A DNA stretch of 64,000 bases from Paractinoplanes durhamensis (GCF_016862175.1 NZ_BOML01000013.1:310001-374000); one strand, 5' to 3'. Positions 8,231-19,377 are shown, counted from the stretch's first letter. The notes: a model not told the origin generated them from the sequence alone. Numbers and translations: made by a program.

Positions 8231-9151
8231 ATGCGTGCCGACACGGGATTCCACCCCGGTGAGCTGGCCGTGCAGCGCCAGGCCGGCGTACGGAACGAGG
8301 CCGCCCGGCTCGCCCGCATGCTCGACCCGGCCGAGTTGTCCGGCGGCGTCGCGCGGTTCCTGGCCGAGCGGACCTTCCTGGCCCTCACCGGCCGGGACGC
8401 GACCGGCCGGCTCTGGACCTCGCCGCTCGCCGGGCCGCCCGGCCTTCTGCAGGTCCGGTCCGGCCACGAGCTGGCCGTGCACGCCGGGTTCGCCGCCGGC
8501 GACCCGCTGTCCGGGATCGCCACCGGGCAGAAGGTGGGCACGTCGAGCGTCGACTTCGCCCGGCAGCGCCGGGTGCGGATCAACGGCCTCCTCACCGTGG
8601 CCACCGAGCATGTGCTGGTGGTCGAGGTCGAGCAGGCGTACGGAAATTGCCCGCAGTTCATCCAGCCGCGCCTGCTGGAGCCGGACAGCGCCGGGCAGCC
8701 GGCGGCCGGCGGGGACGCGCGCCGCGGCACCGCGCTCGAACCGGACGACATCGCGCTGATCCGCTCGGCCGACGCCTTCTTCCTCGGCACCGCGAACCCG
8801 GACCAGGGCGCCGACGCGTCCCACCGCGGCGGGCCGCCCGGCTTCGTCCGGGTCGACGAACGCGGGCTGTGGTGGCCGGACTATCCCGGCAACAACATGT
8901 TCAACAGCCTCGGCAACCTGGCGGTGAGCCCGGAGGCGGCGCTGTTGTTCCCCGACTTCGCCACCGGCGGCGCCCTGCACCTGTCCGGGACCGCCCGGAT
9001 CGAGTGGGGCGAGGCCGGCCGCCCCGGTGACGACGGGCACACCGGCCGTGTCGTCCGCTTCCAACCCGAGCAGGTGGTCGCCGTGCACGGCCTGCCGCTG
9101 CACGAGGTCGCGCACCGCTCTTACCCGCACAACCCGCCCGTCAAGTCATGA
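8231..9151 (+). CDS. pyridoxamine 5'-phosphate oxidase-fold (split-barrel flavin-binding) protein
   Basis: The 306-residue product begins at ATG 8231, ten bases after TGGAGG. The C-terminal half reads as a PNP-oxidase-like split barrel (DAFFLGTANPDQGADASHRGG, then GFVRVDERGLWWPDYPGNN). The N-terminal 120 residues look like a second related lobe (FLALTGRDATGRLW). Members of this two-lobed group are usually FMN- or F420-binding proteins of unknown substrate and do not carry the residues needed to assign PLP synthesis. It is divergent from the AfsR-type regulator, which may control it. Confidence 0.8.
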   Translation: MRADTGFHPGELAVQRQAGVRNEAARLARMLDPAELSGGVARFLAERTFLALTGRDATGRLWTSPLAGPPGLLQVRSGHELAVHAGFAAGDPLSGIATGQKVGTSSVDFARQRRVRINGLLTVATEHVLVVEVEQAYGNCPQFIQPRLLEPDSAGQPAAGGDARRGTALEPDDIALIRSADAFFLGTANPDQGADASHRGGPPGFVRVDERGLWWPDYPGNNMFNSLGNLAVSPEAALLFPDFATGGALHLSGTARIEWGEAGRPGDDGHTGRVVRFQPEQVVAVHGLPLHEVAHRSYPHNPPVKS

Positions 9152-9190
9152 GTACGTGAGCGTCCACTGGGGATCAATACCGTCCTCGGC

Positions 9191-11023
9191 ATGAGAATTA
9201 TCCACGTACGACATGCGGTGGCGGCGGCCGCGGCGGCGGTCCTGGTGTCGGCCCTGCTGCCGGCGAGCGTGCAGGCCGGGGAATCGCGCGCGGTGCCCGG
9301 CGTCGTCGCGATCGACGCCGGCACCGGCGCCGTCCGGCAGATCGCCGCCCTCGACGGCTTCCTCACCGCGACCAGCACGGCCGCGCCGGAGAAGATCGCC
9401 CGCGGCTACCTCGCCGCGCACCGGGCCGTCTTCGGTGCCGCGGCGGCCGGGCTGGCCGGTCTCCGGCTCCGCAAGGACTACGTCGACATCGAGGGCACCC
9501 ACCACCTGAGCTTCACCCAGAACGTCGGTGGCGTGGAGGTCGTCGGCAGCGGCGTCAAGGTGCACGTCACCGGGGACGGACGGATCATCTCGGTCGACGG
9601 CTCCCCGCTGGCCGGCCTGCCCGCCTCTCTGAGAACCGCGACGTTCACCGACGGTGGTCCGGGCCGCCAGGTCGTTTTCGGCACCGCCGACGGACCCCGG
9701 CCGGCCCGGGAGGTGATCGACATGGACGAGGGCTACCTGAGCGTGGTGGACGCGGCCGACGGCACGCTGCTGTCCCGCCGGAGCCTCGTCGCCAACGACC
9801 ACGCGACGACCTGGGAGAACTACCCGGGCGCGCCGTCCGGCGGCACCCAGCACACCGTCGACCTCGGCCGATGGCTGCCGGCCGGCTCGCCGACGCTGAC
9901 CGGCAACGCGGCGCACGTCTACTCGGACGTCAACGACGACGACGCCGCGCAGGAGTCGGAGGAGGTCCGGCCGGGCGCTACCACCAGCTTCGACTTCCCG
10001 TTCACCGACTTCTCCGCCCAGGTCGGCGCCCCGTGCTCGGCGCAGCGGCAATGCTCGTGGAACCCGGCCGTGCCGAACTCCTGGCAGGTCAACCGGGCGC
10101 AGAACGCGACCCAGCTCTTCGCCTACCTGAACACCTGGCACGACCACCTCAACGCCGCCCCGATCGGCTTCACCCGGCAGGCCGGCAACTTCGAGGCGGT
10201 CGACGGCGACGCGGTCGACGGCCAGGCGATGGACGGCGCGGACACCGCGGACGGCCTGCCCGACGCCGACCACGACAACAACGCCAACATGACGACCGGC
10301 CCGGACGGCACCGCGCCGCGCATGCAGATGTACCTGTTCCAGCGGTCGGCATCGGTCCTGGCCGGGAACTCCGGGGACGCGGCCGACATCGTCTTCCACG
10401 AGTACACCCACGGGCTGTCCGAGCGACTGGTCGTGGACGCCGCCGGCAACGGCACGATGACCGGCGATCAGGCGCGGGCGATGGGCGAGGCCTGGGGCGA
10501 CTGGTACGGCCTGGACTACCTGGTCGACAAGGGGTACGAGCAGGACGACACGATCGACGGCGACGTCCGCGAGGGCGACTACATCCTGAACGGGCGCGCG
10601 GTCCGCAGCGAGCCGATCGACTGCCCGGTCGGCAGCACCGAGCCGGTCTGCGCGGGCACTCCGGCCGCGGGCGCCGGTGGCTACACCTACGGCGACTACG
10701 GCCGGATCCGCTCGGCGGGCGGCCCGGAGATCCACGCCGACGGGGAGATCTGGGCGCAGACGCTCTGGGACCTGCGGACGACGATCGGCAGCTGGAAGGC
10801 CCGCTCGCTGGTGACCCGGGCGATGGAGCTGGCCCCGGCCGATCCGTCCTACCTCGACATGCGCAACGCGATCCTGCTCGCCGACCGGGTGGTCGACCAC
10901 GGCCGCGGCCAGGACCGGATCTGGCAGGTGTTCGCCGCCCGCGGCATGGGCGTGAACGCCGGCACCGACGGCGCCACCGACACCTCGCCGGCCGAGGACT
11001 TCACGGTCCCGCCGAAGGTGTAG
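9191..11023 (+). CDS. secreted M36 (fungalysin-type) zinc metallopeptidase
   Basis: The 610-residue preproprotein has a Sec signal peptide (residues 1-29, Ala-rich core), an FTP-like propeptide region (about 30-200, including VGGVEVVGSGVKVHV), then the catalytic domain. The zinc site is HEYTH (His403, Glu404, His407), and the third ligand is Glu433 in MGEAWGDWYG. These are the hallmarks of the M36 family. It degrades extracellular protein after release of the propeptide. The gene is monocistronic and ends at a strong hairpin shared with the convergent LPXTG protein. Confidence 0.93.
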   Translation: MRIIHVRHAVAAAAAAVLVSALLPASVQAGESRAVPGVVAIDAGTGAVRQIAALDGFLTATSTAAPEKIARGYLAAHRAVFGAAAAGLAGLRLRKDYVDIEGTHHLSFTQNVGGVEVVGSGVKVHVTGDGRIISVDGSPLAGLPASLRTATFTDGGPGRQVVFGTADGPRPAREVIDMDEGYLSVVDAADGTLLSRRSLVANDHATTWENYPGAPSGGTQHTVDLGRWLPAGSPTLTGNAAHVYSDVNDDDAAQESEEVRPGATTSFDFPFTDFSAQVGAPCSAQRQCSWNPAVPNSWQVNRAQNATQLFAYLNTWHDHLNAAPIGFTRQAGNFEAVDGDAVDGQAMDGADTADGLPDADHDNNANMTTGPDGTAPRMQMYLFQRSASVLAGNSGDAADIVFHEYTHGLSERLVVDAAGNGTMTGDQARAMGEAWGDWYGLDYLVDKGYEQDDTIDGDVREGDYILNGRAVRSEPIDCPVGSTEPVCAGTPAAGAGGYTYGDYGRIRSAGGPEIHADGEIWAQTLWDLRTTIGSWKARSLVTRAMELAPADPSYLDMRNAILLADRVVDHGRGQDRIWQVFAARGMGVNAGTDGATDTSPAEDFTVPPKV

Positions 11024-11026
11024 ACC

Positions 11027-11071
11027 GATCAGGGCGAGGATGCGACCGCCGGTCGCGTCCTCGCCCTGATC
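11027..11071. terminator. long hairpin, bidirectional terminator
   Basis: A 21-bp stem (11027-11047 with 11051-11071), with one G-U wobble and a 3-base loop, lies four bases after the M36 peptidase stop and ten bases before the convergent stop at 11081. Confidence 0.9.
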
Positions 11072-11080
11072 AACGTCGAG

Positions 11081-14000
11081 CTACGAGCGGGCCGACCGCC
11101 GCCGCAGCGGCCGGATGGCCAGCGCCAGACCGGCCGCGGTGAACAGGACGCCCAGCAGCGCGGTGCTCAAAGCGTTCACCCCGGTCGTCGGCAGCCCACC
11201 ATCGTCAGCCTTGGCGGCGACCGTCACGGTCAGCGTCAGGCGGCGGGTGCTGCCATCGGGAGCGACGCCGTACGCCAGCACGGTGTGCTTCCCCGGCGCC
11301 AGGTCGGCCGGCAGGGTGACCGGCAGCCGCAGCTTCCCGGACCGGTCGGTGACCCCGGTCGCCAGCATCCGCGGTGCGGAGTAGACGGTGATCCGCACCG
11401 TGGAGTTGGCCGCGAACCCGGCCCCGATCACGGTGAACGTGTCGCCGGGCTGCGCCGCCGGGACGTCACCCTTGTCCGTGGTCAGACCCGCGTTCCCGGA
11501 ATCGGGTGCGGTGTCCGGCGCCTTGGGTTGCGTCGGGATCACCATGTTCGACGGCGCGCTCGCCGCGGAATCGCCACCATCTTGCAGATGGGCGACAACC
11601 CTTACGGTGTACGCCGTTCCCGCGACCCCGCCCAGCACGCAACTCGTCGCGGTCGTGGTGCTGCATGAGGACGGGCCGGGGTCGGCGGTCGCGGTGTAGC
11701 CGGACGCGCCCGTCACCGCGGCCCACGACGCGATGATCGACGCGACTCCGCCGCGTGCCTGGACCCCGGTCACCGCCCGCGGGCTGACCTGGACGTTGTT
11801 GCTGGTCCCGGTGATCGACCCGGTGTCGGTGGCGGTCACCGTCCGGCCGCCGCTGGTGCCGAACGTGACCCGGGCCGTGCCCACGCCGTTGCTGATGCTG
11901 GTCGGGCTCGACGGCAGCACCGCCGCCGCGTCGGTGGAGGTCCACGCCACCGTGCCGTCGTAGCTGGTGACGGTGTTGTCCCCGGCGTCCTTCGCCGTCA
12001 CGGTCACCGTCACCGTCGTGCCGGCCGTCGCCGACGCGGGAGCCGTCACCGCGAAGTGGGTCACCGTCACCGGGATGAAGGTGACGCCCGCCGGTTTGAC
12101 CGTGACGTTGTTGCTGGTTCCGGTGATCGCGAAGAAGTCGGTCGCCGTCACGGTCCAGCTGCCCTTGGTGTGGAATGTGATCGAGTCGGTGCCGACGCCG
12201 TTGGTGAGGATGGTCGGGCTCGACGGCAAAACCGCCGCCGAGTCCGTCGACGTCCACGCCACCGATCCGGCATAGCCGGTGACCGTGTTCTCGGCGGCGT
12301 CCTTCGCCGTCACGGTCGCGGTCACCGCCTTGTCCACCGTCGCCGACGCCGGGGCCGCGACCACGAAATGGTCCGCCGCCCCCGGATCGACCGCGACGCT
12401 GTTGCTGGTTCCGCTGATCGAGCCGTCCGTGGCGGTCACGGTCTGACTGCCGCTGGTGGTGAAGGTGATCTGTTCGGTGCCGGCGCCGCCGGTCAAGCTG
12501 GTCGGGCTGGATGGCAGCACCGCCGCCGAGTCGGTCGACGCCCACGTCACCGAGCCGGCATAGCTGGTGACCGTGTTGCCGGCGGCGTCCATCGCGGTCA
12601 CGGTCACCGTCTCCGGCGTGCCCGATGTCGTCGAAGCGGGCGCCGACACCGCGAAGTGCGTCACCGCCCCCGGATCGACCGCGACGCTGCCACTGGTGCC
12701 GGTGTTCGCGACGATGTCGGTCACCGTGACGGTCTGGCTGCCGCTCGTCCTGAACGTGATCTGCTTGCTGGTCACCCCGTTGGTCAGGCTGGTCGCGGTC
12801 GGCGGCAGCACCGCCGCCGAGTCGGTCGACGACCACGCCACCGAGCCGGAGTAGTTGGTGACCGTGTTCCCGGCGGCGTCGAGCGCCGTCACGGTCGCGG
12901 TCACCGGCGTGCCGGCCGTCGCCGACGCCGGGGCGGACACCGCAAAGTGCGTCACCGCCCCCGGTTCGACCGTGACGCCCCCGCTGGTGCCGGTGATCGA
13001 GCTGCCGTCGGTGACGGTCACGGTCCGGCTGCCGGCAGTGCTGAACGTGACCGGCTCGACTCCCACACCGTTGGTCAGGCTGGTCGAGCTCGACGGCAGC
13101 ACCGCCGACGGGTCCGACGACGTCCACGTCAGCGTCCCGCCGTAGCCGGTCACCGTGTTCTCACCGGCGTCCTTCGCCGTCACGGTCACGTTCACGGCAG
13201 TGCCCGCCGTCGCCGACGCCGGAGCGGACACCACGAAATGCGTTACCGGCGGCCCGTTGACGACCTGGGTCAGGGTGTTGGAGGTGCTGGGACCGAACGT
13301 GACGTCACCGCCGTAGACGCCGGTGATCGAGCGCGAACCGGCGCTCAGCGCGGACGTGCTCACGGTGGCCTGCGCGCAGTTCGTTCCACCGCCGGCGACA
13401 AGAGTCCCCGGGCCGAGCGAGGTAGCACCGTCCTTGAAGGTGACCGTTCCGGTGGGGGTCGCGCCGAGTCCGCAGACGGTATCGGTGAAGGTCACCGAGT
13501 TCCCCGCGGCCGAGGGGTTGGCCGAGGAGGTCACCGTCGACACCGGAGTCGGCGTGTTCGGAATGATCGACAGCGTGTTGGAGATGAAGTTGCTGACCGC
13601 GAAGTCGGGCTTTCCGTCCTGGTCGAAATCCGCCACGGCGATCCCCCAGGGGAACATCCCGGCCGGCGAGTCGGCCTTGGCGGCGAAGGCGCCGGCACCG
13701 TTGCCCGACAGCACCGACACCGTATTGGCGTTACGGTTCGCCACGACAATGTCGAGCTTGCCGTCGCTGTTGAAGTCGTCCAGTGCCATCCCGGACGGGT
13801 TGGTCCCGGTGGTGTAGTCGACCTTGGCGGCGAAGGTCCCGTTGCCGTTGCCCAGCAGCACCGACACCGTGGCGGAGTTGAGGTTGCTCACCGCGAGGTC
13901 GGGCTTTCCGTCCTGGTCGAAATCCCCGACCTGCACGGCGAACGGGTAGTTTCCGGTGGTGTAGTCGACCTTGGCGGCGAAGGTACCGTTGCCGTTTCCC

Positions 14001-14695
14001 AACAGCACCGACACGGAATTGGTGCCGCCGTTGGTCACCACGAGGTCAGGCTTTCCGTCCTGGTTGAAATCGCCGACAGCCAGCGCGTACGGGGAGGACC
14101 CGGCGGTGTAGTTGACGCTGGTCCCGAAGGTGCCGTCACCGGCGCCCAGCAGCACCGACACCACGACCGCACTACTCGCGGCCACGGCGAGATCGAGTTT
14201 GGTGTCGTTGTTGAAATCGCCGACCACCACCCCGACCGAGGCGGATGCGACGGCGTAGTTGACCCTGGTGCCGAAGGTACCGTCACCGACGCCCAACAGC
14301 ACCGACACCATGCTGGCGCCATTGCTCGTCACCGCGAGATCGAGTTTGTTGTCGCCGTTGAAGTCTCCGGTGGCCACCCCGATCGGCGCGACCAGGGTGC
14401 TGTAATCGACCTTGTTGGCGAAGGCACCGCCGCCGGTGGCCAGCAGTACCGACACGTTGTCGGAGTTGACGTTGACCACGGCGACATCGGGCCTGTTGTC
14501 GCCGTTGAAATCCCCGGCGGCCACTCCGATCGGGAAGCTCCCGGTCGGGTACGCAACCTTCGTGGCGTAGCCGGCCTGGGCAGCGGCGGTCGGCAGCATC
14601 ACCCACGCGGCCAACAGACCAAGAATCCCTGCCCACGCACGACGCTTTACCGACCCGCGATCCCCCACCGCACGCACTCCCTTGCCAACAGCCAC
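11081..14695 (-). CDS. large LPXTG-anchored surface protein with FG-GAP/VCBS and Ig-like repeats
   Basis: This 1204-residue protein has a signal peptide (cleavage near AAAQAG). Seven FG-GAP/VCBS repeats of about 49 residues follow (each with a GDFNxDxxxDLAV calcium-type motif, residues about 40-385), then one Ig-like (Big_3-type) domain. Next come five near-identical repeats of about 97 residues (VTHFAVSAPASATAG...) and an Fn3-like segment. The C-terminus is a sorting signal: LPTTG at about 1168-1172, a hydrophobic helix and an Arg-rich tail. It should be covalently wall-attached by a sortase and serve as an adhesin or scaffold. The GTG start is the outermost; internal GTGs at codons 7 and 10 are possible. 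Confidence 0.88.
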   Translation of the reverse strand: MAVGKGVRAVGDRGSVKRRAWAGILGLLAAWVMLPTAAAQAGYATKVAYPTGSFPIGVAAGDFNGDNRPDVAVVNVNSDNVSVLLATGGGAFANKVDYSTLVAPIGVATGDFNGDNKLDLAVTSNGASMVSVLLGVGDGTFGTRVNYAVASASVGVVVGDFNNDTKLDLAVAASSAVVVSVLLGAGDGTFGTSVNYTAGSSPYALAVGDFNQDGKPDLVVTNGGTNSVSVLLGNGNGTFAAKVDYTTGNYPFAVQVGDFDQDGKPDLAVSNLNSATVSVLLGNGNGTFAAKVDYTTGTNPSGMALDDFNSDGKLDIVVANRNANTVSVLSGNGAGAFAAKADSPAGMFPWGIAVADFDQDGKPDFAVSNFISNTLSIIPNTPTPVSTVTSSANPSAAGNSVTFTDTVCGLGATPTGTVTFKDGATSLGPGTLVAGGGTNCAQATVSTSALSAGSRSITGVYGGDVTFGPSTSNTLTQVVNGPPVTHFVVSAPASATAGTAVNVTVTAKDAGENTVTGYGGTLTWTSSDPSAVLPSSSTSLTNGVGVEPVTFSTAGSRTVTVTDGSSITGTSGGVTVEPGAVTHFAVSAPASATAGTPVTATVTALDAAGNTVTNYSGSVAWSSTDSAAVLPPTATSLTNGVTSKQITFRTSGSQTVTVTDIVANTGTSGSVAVDPGAVTHFAVSAPASTTSGTPETVTVTAMDAAGNTVTSYAGSVTWASTDSAAVLPSSPTSLTGGAGTEQITFTTSGSQTVTATDGSISGTSNSVAVDPGAADHFVVAAPASATVDKAVTATVTAKDAAENTVTGYAGSVAWTSTDSAAVLPSSPTILTNGVGTDSITFHTKGSWTVTATDFFAITGTSNNVTVKPAGVTFIPVTVTHFAVTAPASATAGTTVTVTVTAKDAGDNTVTSYDGTVAWTSTDAAAVLPSSPTSISNGVGTARVTFGTSGGRTVTATDTGSITGTSNNVQVSPRAVTGVQARGGVASIIASWAAVTGASGYTATADPGPSSCSTTTATSCVLGGVAGTAYTVRVVAHLQDGGDSAASAPSNMVIPTQPKAPDTAPDSGNAGLTTDKGDVPAAQPGDTFTVIGAGFAANSTVRITVYSAPRMLATGVTDRSGKLRLPVTLPADLAPGKHTVLAYGVAPDGSTRRLTLTVTVAAKADDGGLPTTGVNALSTALLGVLFTAAGLALAIRPLRRRSARS

Positions 14696-14713
14696 TAGGC
14701 CCCCGAGGTCACG

Positions 14714-14739
14714 GTGGGTTTTATGACTTTAAAGCCCAC
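14714..14739 (-). terminator. AT-rich hairpin downstream of the FKBP gene
   Basis: A 9-bp stem (14714-14722 with 14731-14739, one G-U pair) with an 8-base loop lies between the FKBP stop at 14796 and the next minus-strand start at 14695. It is the likely terminator that separates the two genes. Confidence 0.5.
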
Positions 14740-14795
14740 TGACCTGCGATTTGGCCGTTTTGCCGTTTCAGGGGATATTGATGGGGCCGATGCGG

Positions 14796-15542
14796 CTAGG
14801 ACGCGGAGAGGACGTCGACCACGAAGCGCAGGGCGCCGGCCGGCTGGCCGCCGGTCGGGTTGTCGCCGTAGGCCAGGTCGGACGGGATGTCGAGCTGCAC
14901 CCGGCTGCCCACCTTCACCCCGAGCAGCCCCTGGTCCCAGCCCTTGATGACGCCGCCGGACCCGATCTGGAAGCTGAACGCCTCCGACCGGCTCCACGAC
15001 GAGTCGAACTCCTTGCCGTCGGAGTAGCCGACGCCGACGTAGTTCACCTCGATCGTCTGACCGGACTGGACCGCCGCGCCGGTGCCCGCGATGAGGGTCG
15101 TCGTCTTGAGCTTGGCGACCGTGCCGGTGCCCGCGGTCGCGGTCGGCTTCGTCGACAGGGCCGGGTCGGCCCCGGCCGGAACCGGCGGGAACGCCGCACT
15201 GGACGCGGCCGCGCTGGGCGTGGCCTCCGCACTCGCGCTCGCGGCGGCCGGGCTCTTGTCCGACGACGTCTGGGTGATCCACACGACGAGCCCGACGAGC
15301 AGCGCCAGCACGACGACCGCCGAGCCGCCGACGGTCAGCGCCTGGCGGCGCTTCTGCTTCGCCCGGGCGCGCGCCTTGGCCACCTTGGCCTCGGCCCGCT
15401 TCTCCGCTTTCGTCTTGAGCGGCGGCCCACCAGGGCCTTTACGCGAGGGACCAGCAGCAGCACGCTTGGTAGCCGCAGTCCCGCGGCTAGTCACAGATTC
15501 CGGCACGGGCCGACAATACGACACTCTTCTGTGGTGGCCCAC
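14796..15542 (-). CDS. membrane-anchored FKBP-type peptidyl-prolyl cis-trans isomerase
   Basis: Residues 1-65 are a highly basic Lys/Arg/Ala-rich cytoplasmic segment. Residues about 68-90 form one membrane helix (ALTVGGSAVVVLALLVGLVVW), followed by a Ser/Ala/Pro linker. The C-terminal 110 residues are an FKBP domain with its recognisable features (VNYVGVGYSDGKEFDSSW, GGVIKGWDQGLLG, IPSDLAYGD). It should catalyse prolyl isomerisation of exported proteins outside the membrane. The outermost GTG start at 15542 is used; GTGs at 15524 or 15506 would only shorten the basic N-terminus. It is divergent from the GbsR-type regulator. Confidence 0.9.
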   Translation of the reverse strand: MGHHRRVSYCRPVPESVTSRGTAATKRAAAGPSRKGPGGPPLKTKAEKRAEAKVAKARARAKQKRRQALTVGGSAVVVLALLVGLVVWITQTSSDKSPAAASASAEATPSAAASSAAFPPVPAGADPALSTKPTATAGTGTVAKLKTTTLIAGTGAAVQSGQTIEVNYVGVGYSDGKEFDSSWSRSEAFSFQIGSGGVIKGWDQGLLGVKVGSRVQLDIPSDLAYGDNPTGGQPAGALRFVVDVLSAS

Positions 15543-15562
15543 CCCGTACGGACGCTGTATCG

Positions 15563-15578
15563 TTCAGAAGGTTTTGAA
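15563..15578 (+). promoter_or_regulatory. putative operator of the GbsR/MarR-type regulator
   Basis: A 16-bp imperfect palindrome (TTCAGAAG-GTTTTGAA, 6 of 8 positions symmetric) lies between the divergent FKBP and regulator genes and ends 5 bases before the AGGAGA ribosome binding site of the regulator. Its position suggests autoregulation. Confidence 0.45.
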
Positions 15579-15593
15579 TGTTAGGAGAATCGG

Positions 15594-16049
15594 GTGGATG
15601 AGGAACGGCGGTTCGCCGAAGAGGTGGGCGTCGTGCTGTCCGGGATAGGCTTGCCGGCTGCGTTCGGCAAGCTGATGGGCCGGCTGCTCATCTGCGATCC
15701 GCCGCAGCAGAGCAGCGCCCAGCTCGCCCGGTCGCTCGGCCTCTCCAAGGGCTCGGTCAGCACCGGCATGCGCGCGCTGGAGCAGGTCGGCATGGTGCGG
15801 CGGGTGCCCGGCGCGGGCCGCGGCCACGTGTACGAGATGCTGCCCGACGCGCTGGTCCGCACGGTCGACGCCCGGCGCGTCTACCTGGCCATCCACGCCC
15901 TGATGCAGAACGGCATCGACCTGCTCGGCGGCGACGAGAGCCTGCCGCGGGCGCAACGGCTGCGGGTGAGCCGCGACTTCTACGCCTTCATGGCCGAGCG
16001 GATCCCCCAGCTGATCGACGAGTTCGCGCGACGAGAAGGACTCACCTAG
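15594..16049 (+). CDS. GbsR/MarR-family transcriptional regulator
   Basis: The 151-residue protein starts at GTG 15594 with AGGAGA five bases upstream. It has a winged helix-turn-helix of the GbsR/MarR type: SAQLARSLGLSKGSVSTGMRAL for helix-turn-helix, followed by VRRVPGAGRGHVYEM for the wing. The C-terminal helices (FYAFMAERIPQLIDEF) probably dimerise. It is the first gene of an operon with an ABC exporter (19 bp to the ATPase gene). Regulators in this position usually repress the transporter and release it on binding a substrate or drug. Confidence 0.9.
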   Translation: MDEERRFAEEVGVVLSGIGLPAAFGKLMGRLLICDPPQQSSAQLARSLGLSKGSVSTGMRALEQVGMVRRVPGAGRGHVYEMLPDALVRTVDARRVYLAIHALMQNGIDLLGGDESLPRAQRLRVSRDFYAFMAERIPQLIDEFARREGLT

Positions 16050-16067
16050 GAACCAACGAAAGGACGC

Positions 16068-16964
16068 ATGATGGCGGACATCCCGGCCATCCAGACCGAA
16101 GCCCTGGTCAAGCGCTACGGCCCCCGGGGCACGACCGCGCTCAAGGGCCTCGACCTCACCGTCTCCCCCGGCGAGGTGTTCGGCTTCCTCGGCCCCAACG
16201 GCGCCGGCAAGAGCACCACGATCCGCATCCTGCTCGATCTGATCCGGCCCACCACCGGCACGGTCCGGGTCCTCGGCGCCGATCCACGCTCTGACCCCGC
16301 CCTTCGCTCCCGGATCGGCTACCTGGCCGGCGACTTCGTCGCGGACGCCCGGCAGACCGGCCGCGAACTGCTCACCTACCTCGGCGACCTGCGCGGCGGC
16401 GTCCCCGCCCGGCGCATCGACGAGTTCGCGGCCCGGTGGGACCTCGACCTCGGCAAGCGGATCGGCAGCCTGTCCAAGGGCAACCGGCAGAAGATCGGTG
16501 TGCTGCAGGCCTTCATGCACGAGCCGCCGCTGCTCATCCTGGACGAGCCGACCAGCGGCCTCGATCCGTTCCTGCAGCAGCAGTTCGTCGCCGAGGTCCA
16601 GGCCGCCGCCCGGCGCGGGCAGACCGTCTTCATGTCGTCGCACGTGATGAGCGAGGTGCAGCAGACCTGCGACCGGGTCGGCATCATCCGGGCCGGCACC
16701 CTGGTCGCCGTCGAGCACATCGACGACCTGCGGAAACGGGCCCTCCGCAAGATTGAGGTGCACTTCGACACCGACGCACCGGTCGTCGAGGCGGCCGGCC
16801 TCTCCGACGTGGTGGTGGACGGCACAGTGCTGCGGGGCAAGCTCGCCGGCGACGCCGACGCGTTCGTGAAGGCACTGGCCCGGCACCACGTGGTCGATCT
16901 GATCAGCGAGGAACCCGAGCTCGAGGAGCTCTTCTTCACCTACTACCGGCATGAGGAGGCGTGA
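16068..16964 (+). CDS. ABC transporter ATP-binding protein (drug/lipid exporter type)
   Basis: The 298-residue ATPase has Walker A GPNGAGKST (near residue 44), an LSKGNRQK signature, Walker B LLILDEPTSGLDP and the switch His in SSHVMSEV. The C-terminal extension of about 75 residues (IEVHFDTDAPV...) is typical of the DrrA/ABC-2 exporter class. Its stop codon overlaps the permease start (TGATG), so the pair is translationally coupled. Start at ATG 16068 or the next codon at 16071. Confidence 0.93.
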   Translation: MMADIPAIQTEALVKRYGPRGTTALKGLDLTVSPGEVFGFLGPNGAGKSTTIRILLDLIRPTTGTVRVLGADPRSDPALRSRIGYLAGDFVADARQTGRELLTYLGDLRGGVPARRIDEFAARWDLDLGKRIGSLSKGNRQKIGVLQAFMHEPPLLILDEPTSGLDPFLQQQFVAEVQAAARRGQTVFMSSHVMSEVQQTCDRVGIIRAGTLVAVEHIDDLRKRALRKIEVHFDTDAPVVEAAGLSDVVVDGTVLRGKLAGDADAFVKALARHHVVDLISEEPELEELFFTYYRHEEA

Positions 16965-17741
16965 TGCGCGTCTTCCGGAAGGCGGTGCGGGACAACCGCC
17001 GCGCGTGGCTCGGCTGGATCGTGGCGCTCACCGCGGTCGCCGCGATGTACGCGTCGTTCTACCGCAGCATCGACAACCCGGCGATGACCGACGCCCTCAA
17101 TTCGTTCCCGCAGGCCCTCAAGGAGGCCTTCCACCTGCAGGACTACACGCAGCCGGCGAACTACTTCGCGGCCAGCGTCTTCGGGTTGCTGGTGCCGATC
17201 CTGGTCGCGGTCTTCGCCATCGCGGCCGGGGTGAAGGCGGTGGCCGGCGACGAGGAGGCGGGCACCCTCGACCTGGTCCTGGCCCAGCCGGTCGGCCGGG
17301 TCTCGCTCGCCCTGCAACGCTTCCTGGCCGTCGCCGCGGCGATGGTCGCCGCGGCCGCGGTCATGTGCCTGGTCGTCATCGCGCTGCGCGGCCCGGGCCG
17401 GTTCACCGCCCTGCCCCCCGGCCGGCTGGTCGCGATCTGCCTGCAGCTGGCCCTGTTCGGACTGCTGTTCGCCGCGCTCGCCTACGGGGTCGGCGCCTGG
17501 ACCGGACGCCGCGCCCAGGCGCTCGCCGTGAGCGCGGTCGTCGCCGTGCTCGGCTATCTGGCCGATTCGTTCTTCACCCAGATCAACGGTCTGAAGTGGA
17601 CGGAGAGGCTCTCCCCCTTCGACTGGTACCTGGGCGGCGAACCGTTGAAGCACGGCGTGCAGTGGGGCCACGCCGGCCTGCTGCTCGGCTTCGCCGTCCT
17701 GTTCGTCGCCGCCGGCACCTGGCGCTTCAACCGGCGCGACC

Positions 17742-17755
<14 letters not shown>
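16964..17755 (+). CDS. ABC-2 type transporter permease
   Basis: The 263-residue integral membrane protein has about six hydrophobic segments (for example AWLGWIVALTAVAAMYASFY near the start and VFGLLVPILVAVFAIAAGV). An early cytoplasmic motif, DEEAGTLDLVLAQPV, is characteristic of ABC-2 permeases that pair with DrrA-like ATPases. The ATG at 16964 overlaps the ATPase stop; a GTG one codon upstream is possible. Its last 14 bases overlap the convergent SLOG-like gene. Confidence 0.92.
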
Positions 17756-19290
<1,535 letters not shown>

Positions 19291-19377
19291 ACTGAATCAC
19301 CGCCGTGGAGCCAACCTATCCGGGTCTCGCGCGTCCCTCCATGCGACAGTGCACCACTGACCGTACTGGAGCTTCTG

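Noticed and set aside
12056..14698. 880-codon plus-strand frame inside the FG-GAP/Ig surface protein
   Set aside because: It is the antisense reading of the tandem repeats and has repetitive His/Arg/Gly composition only.
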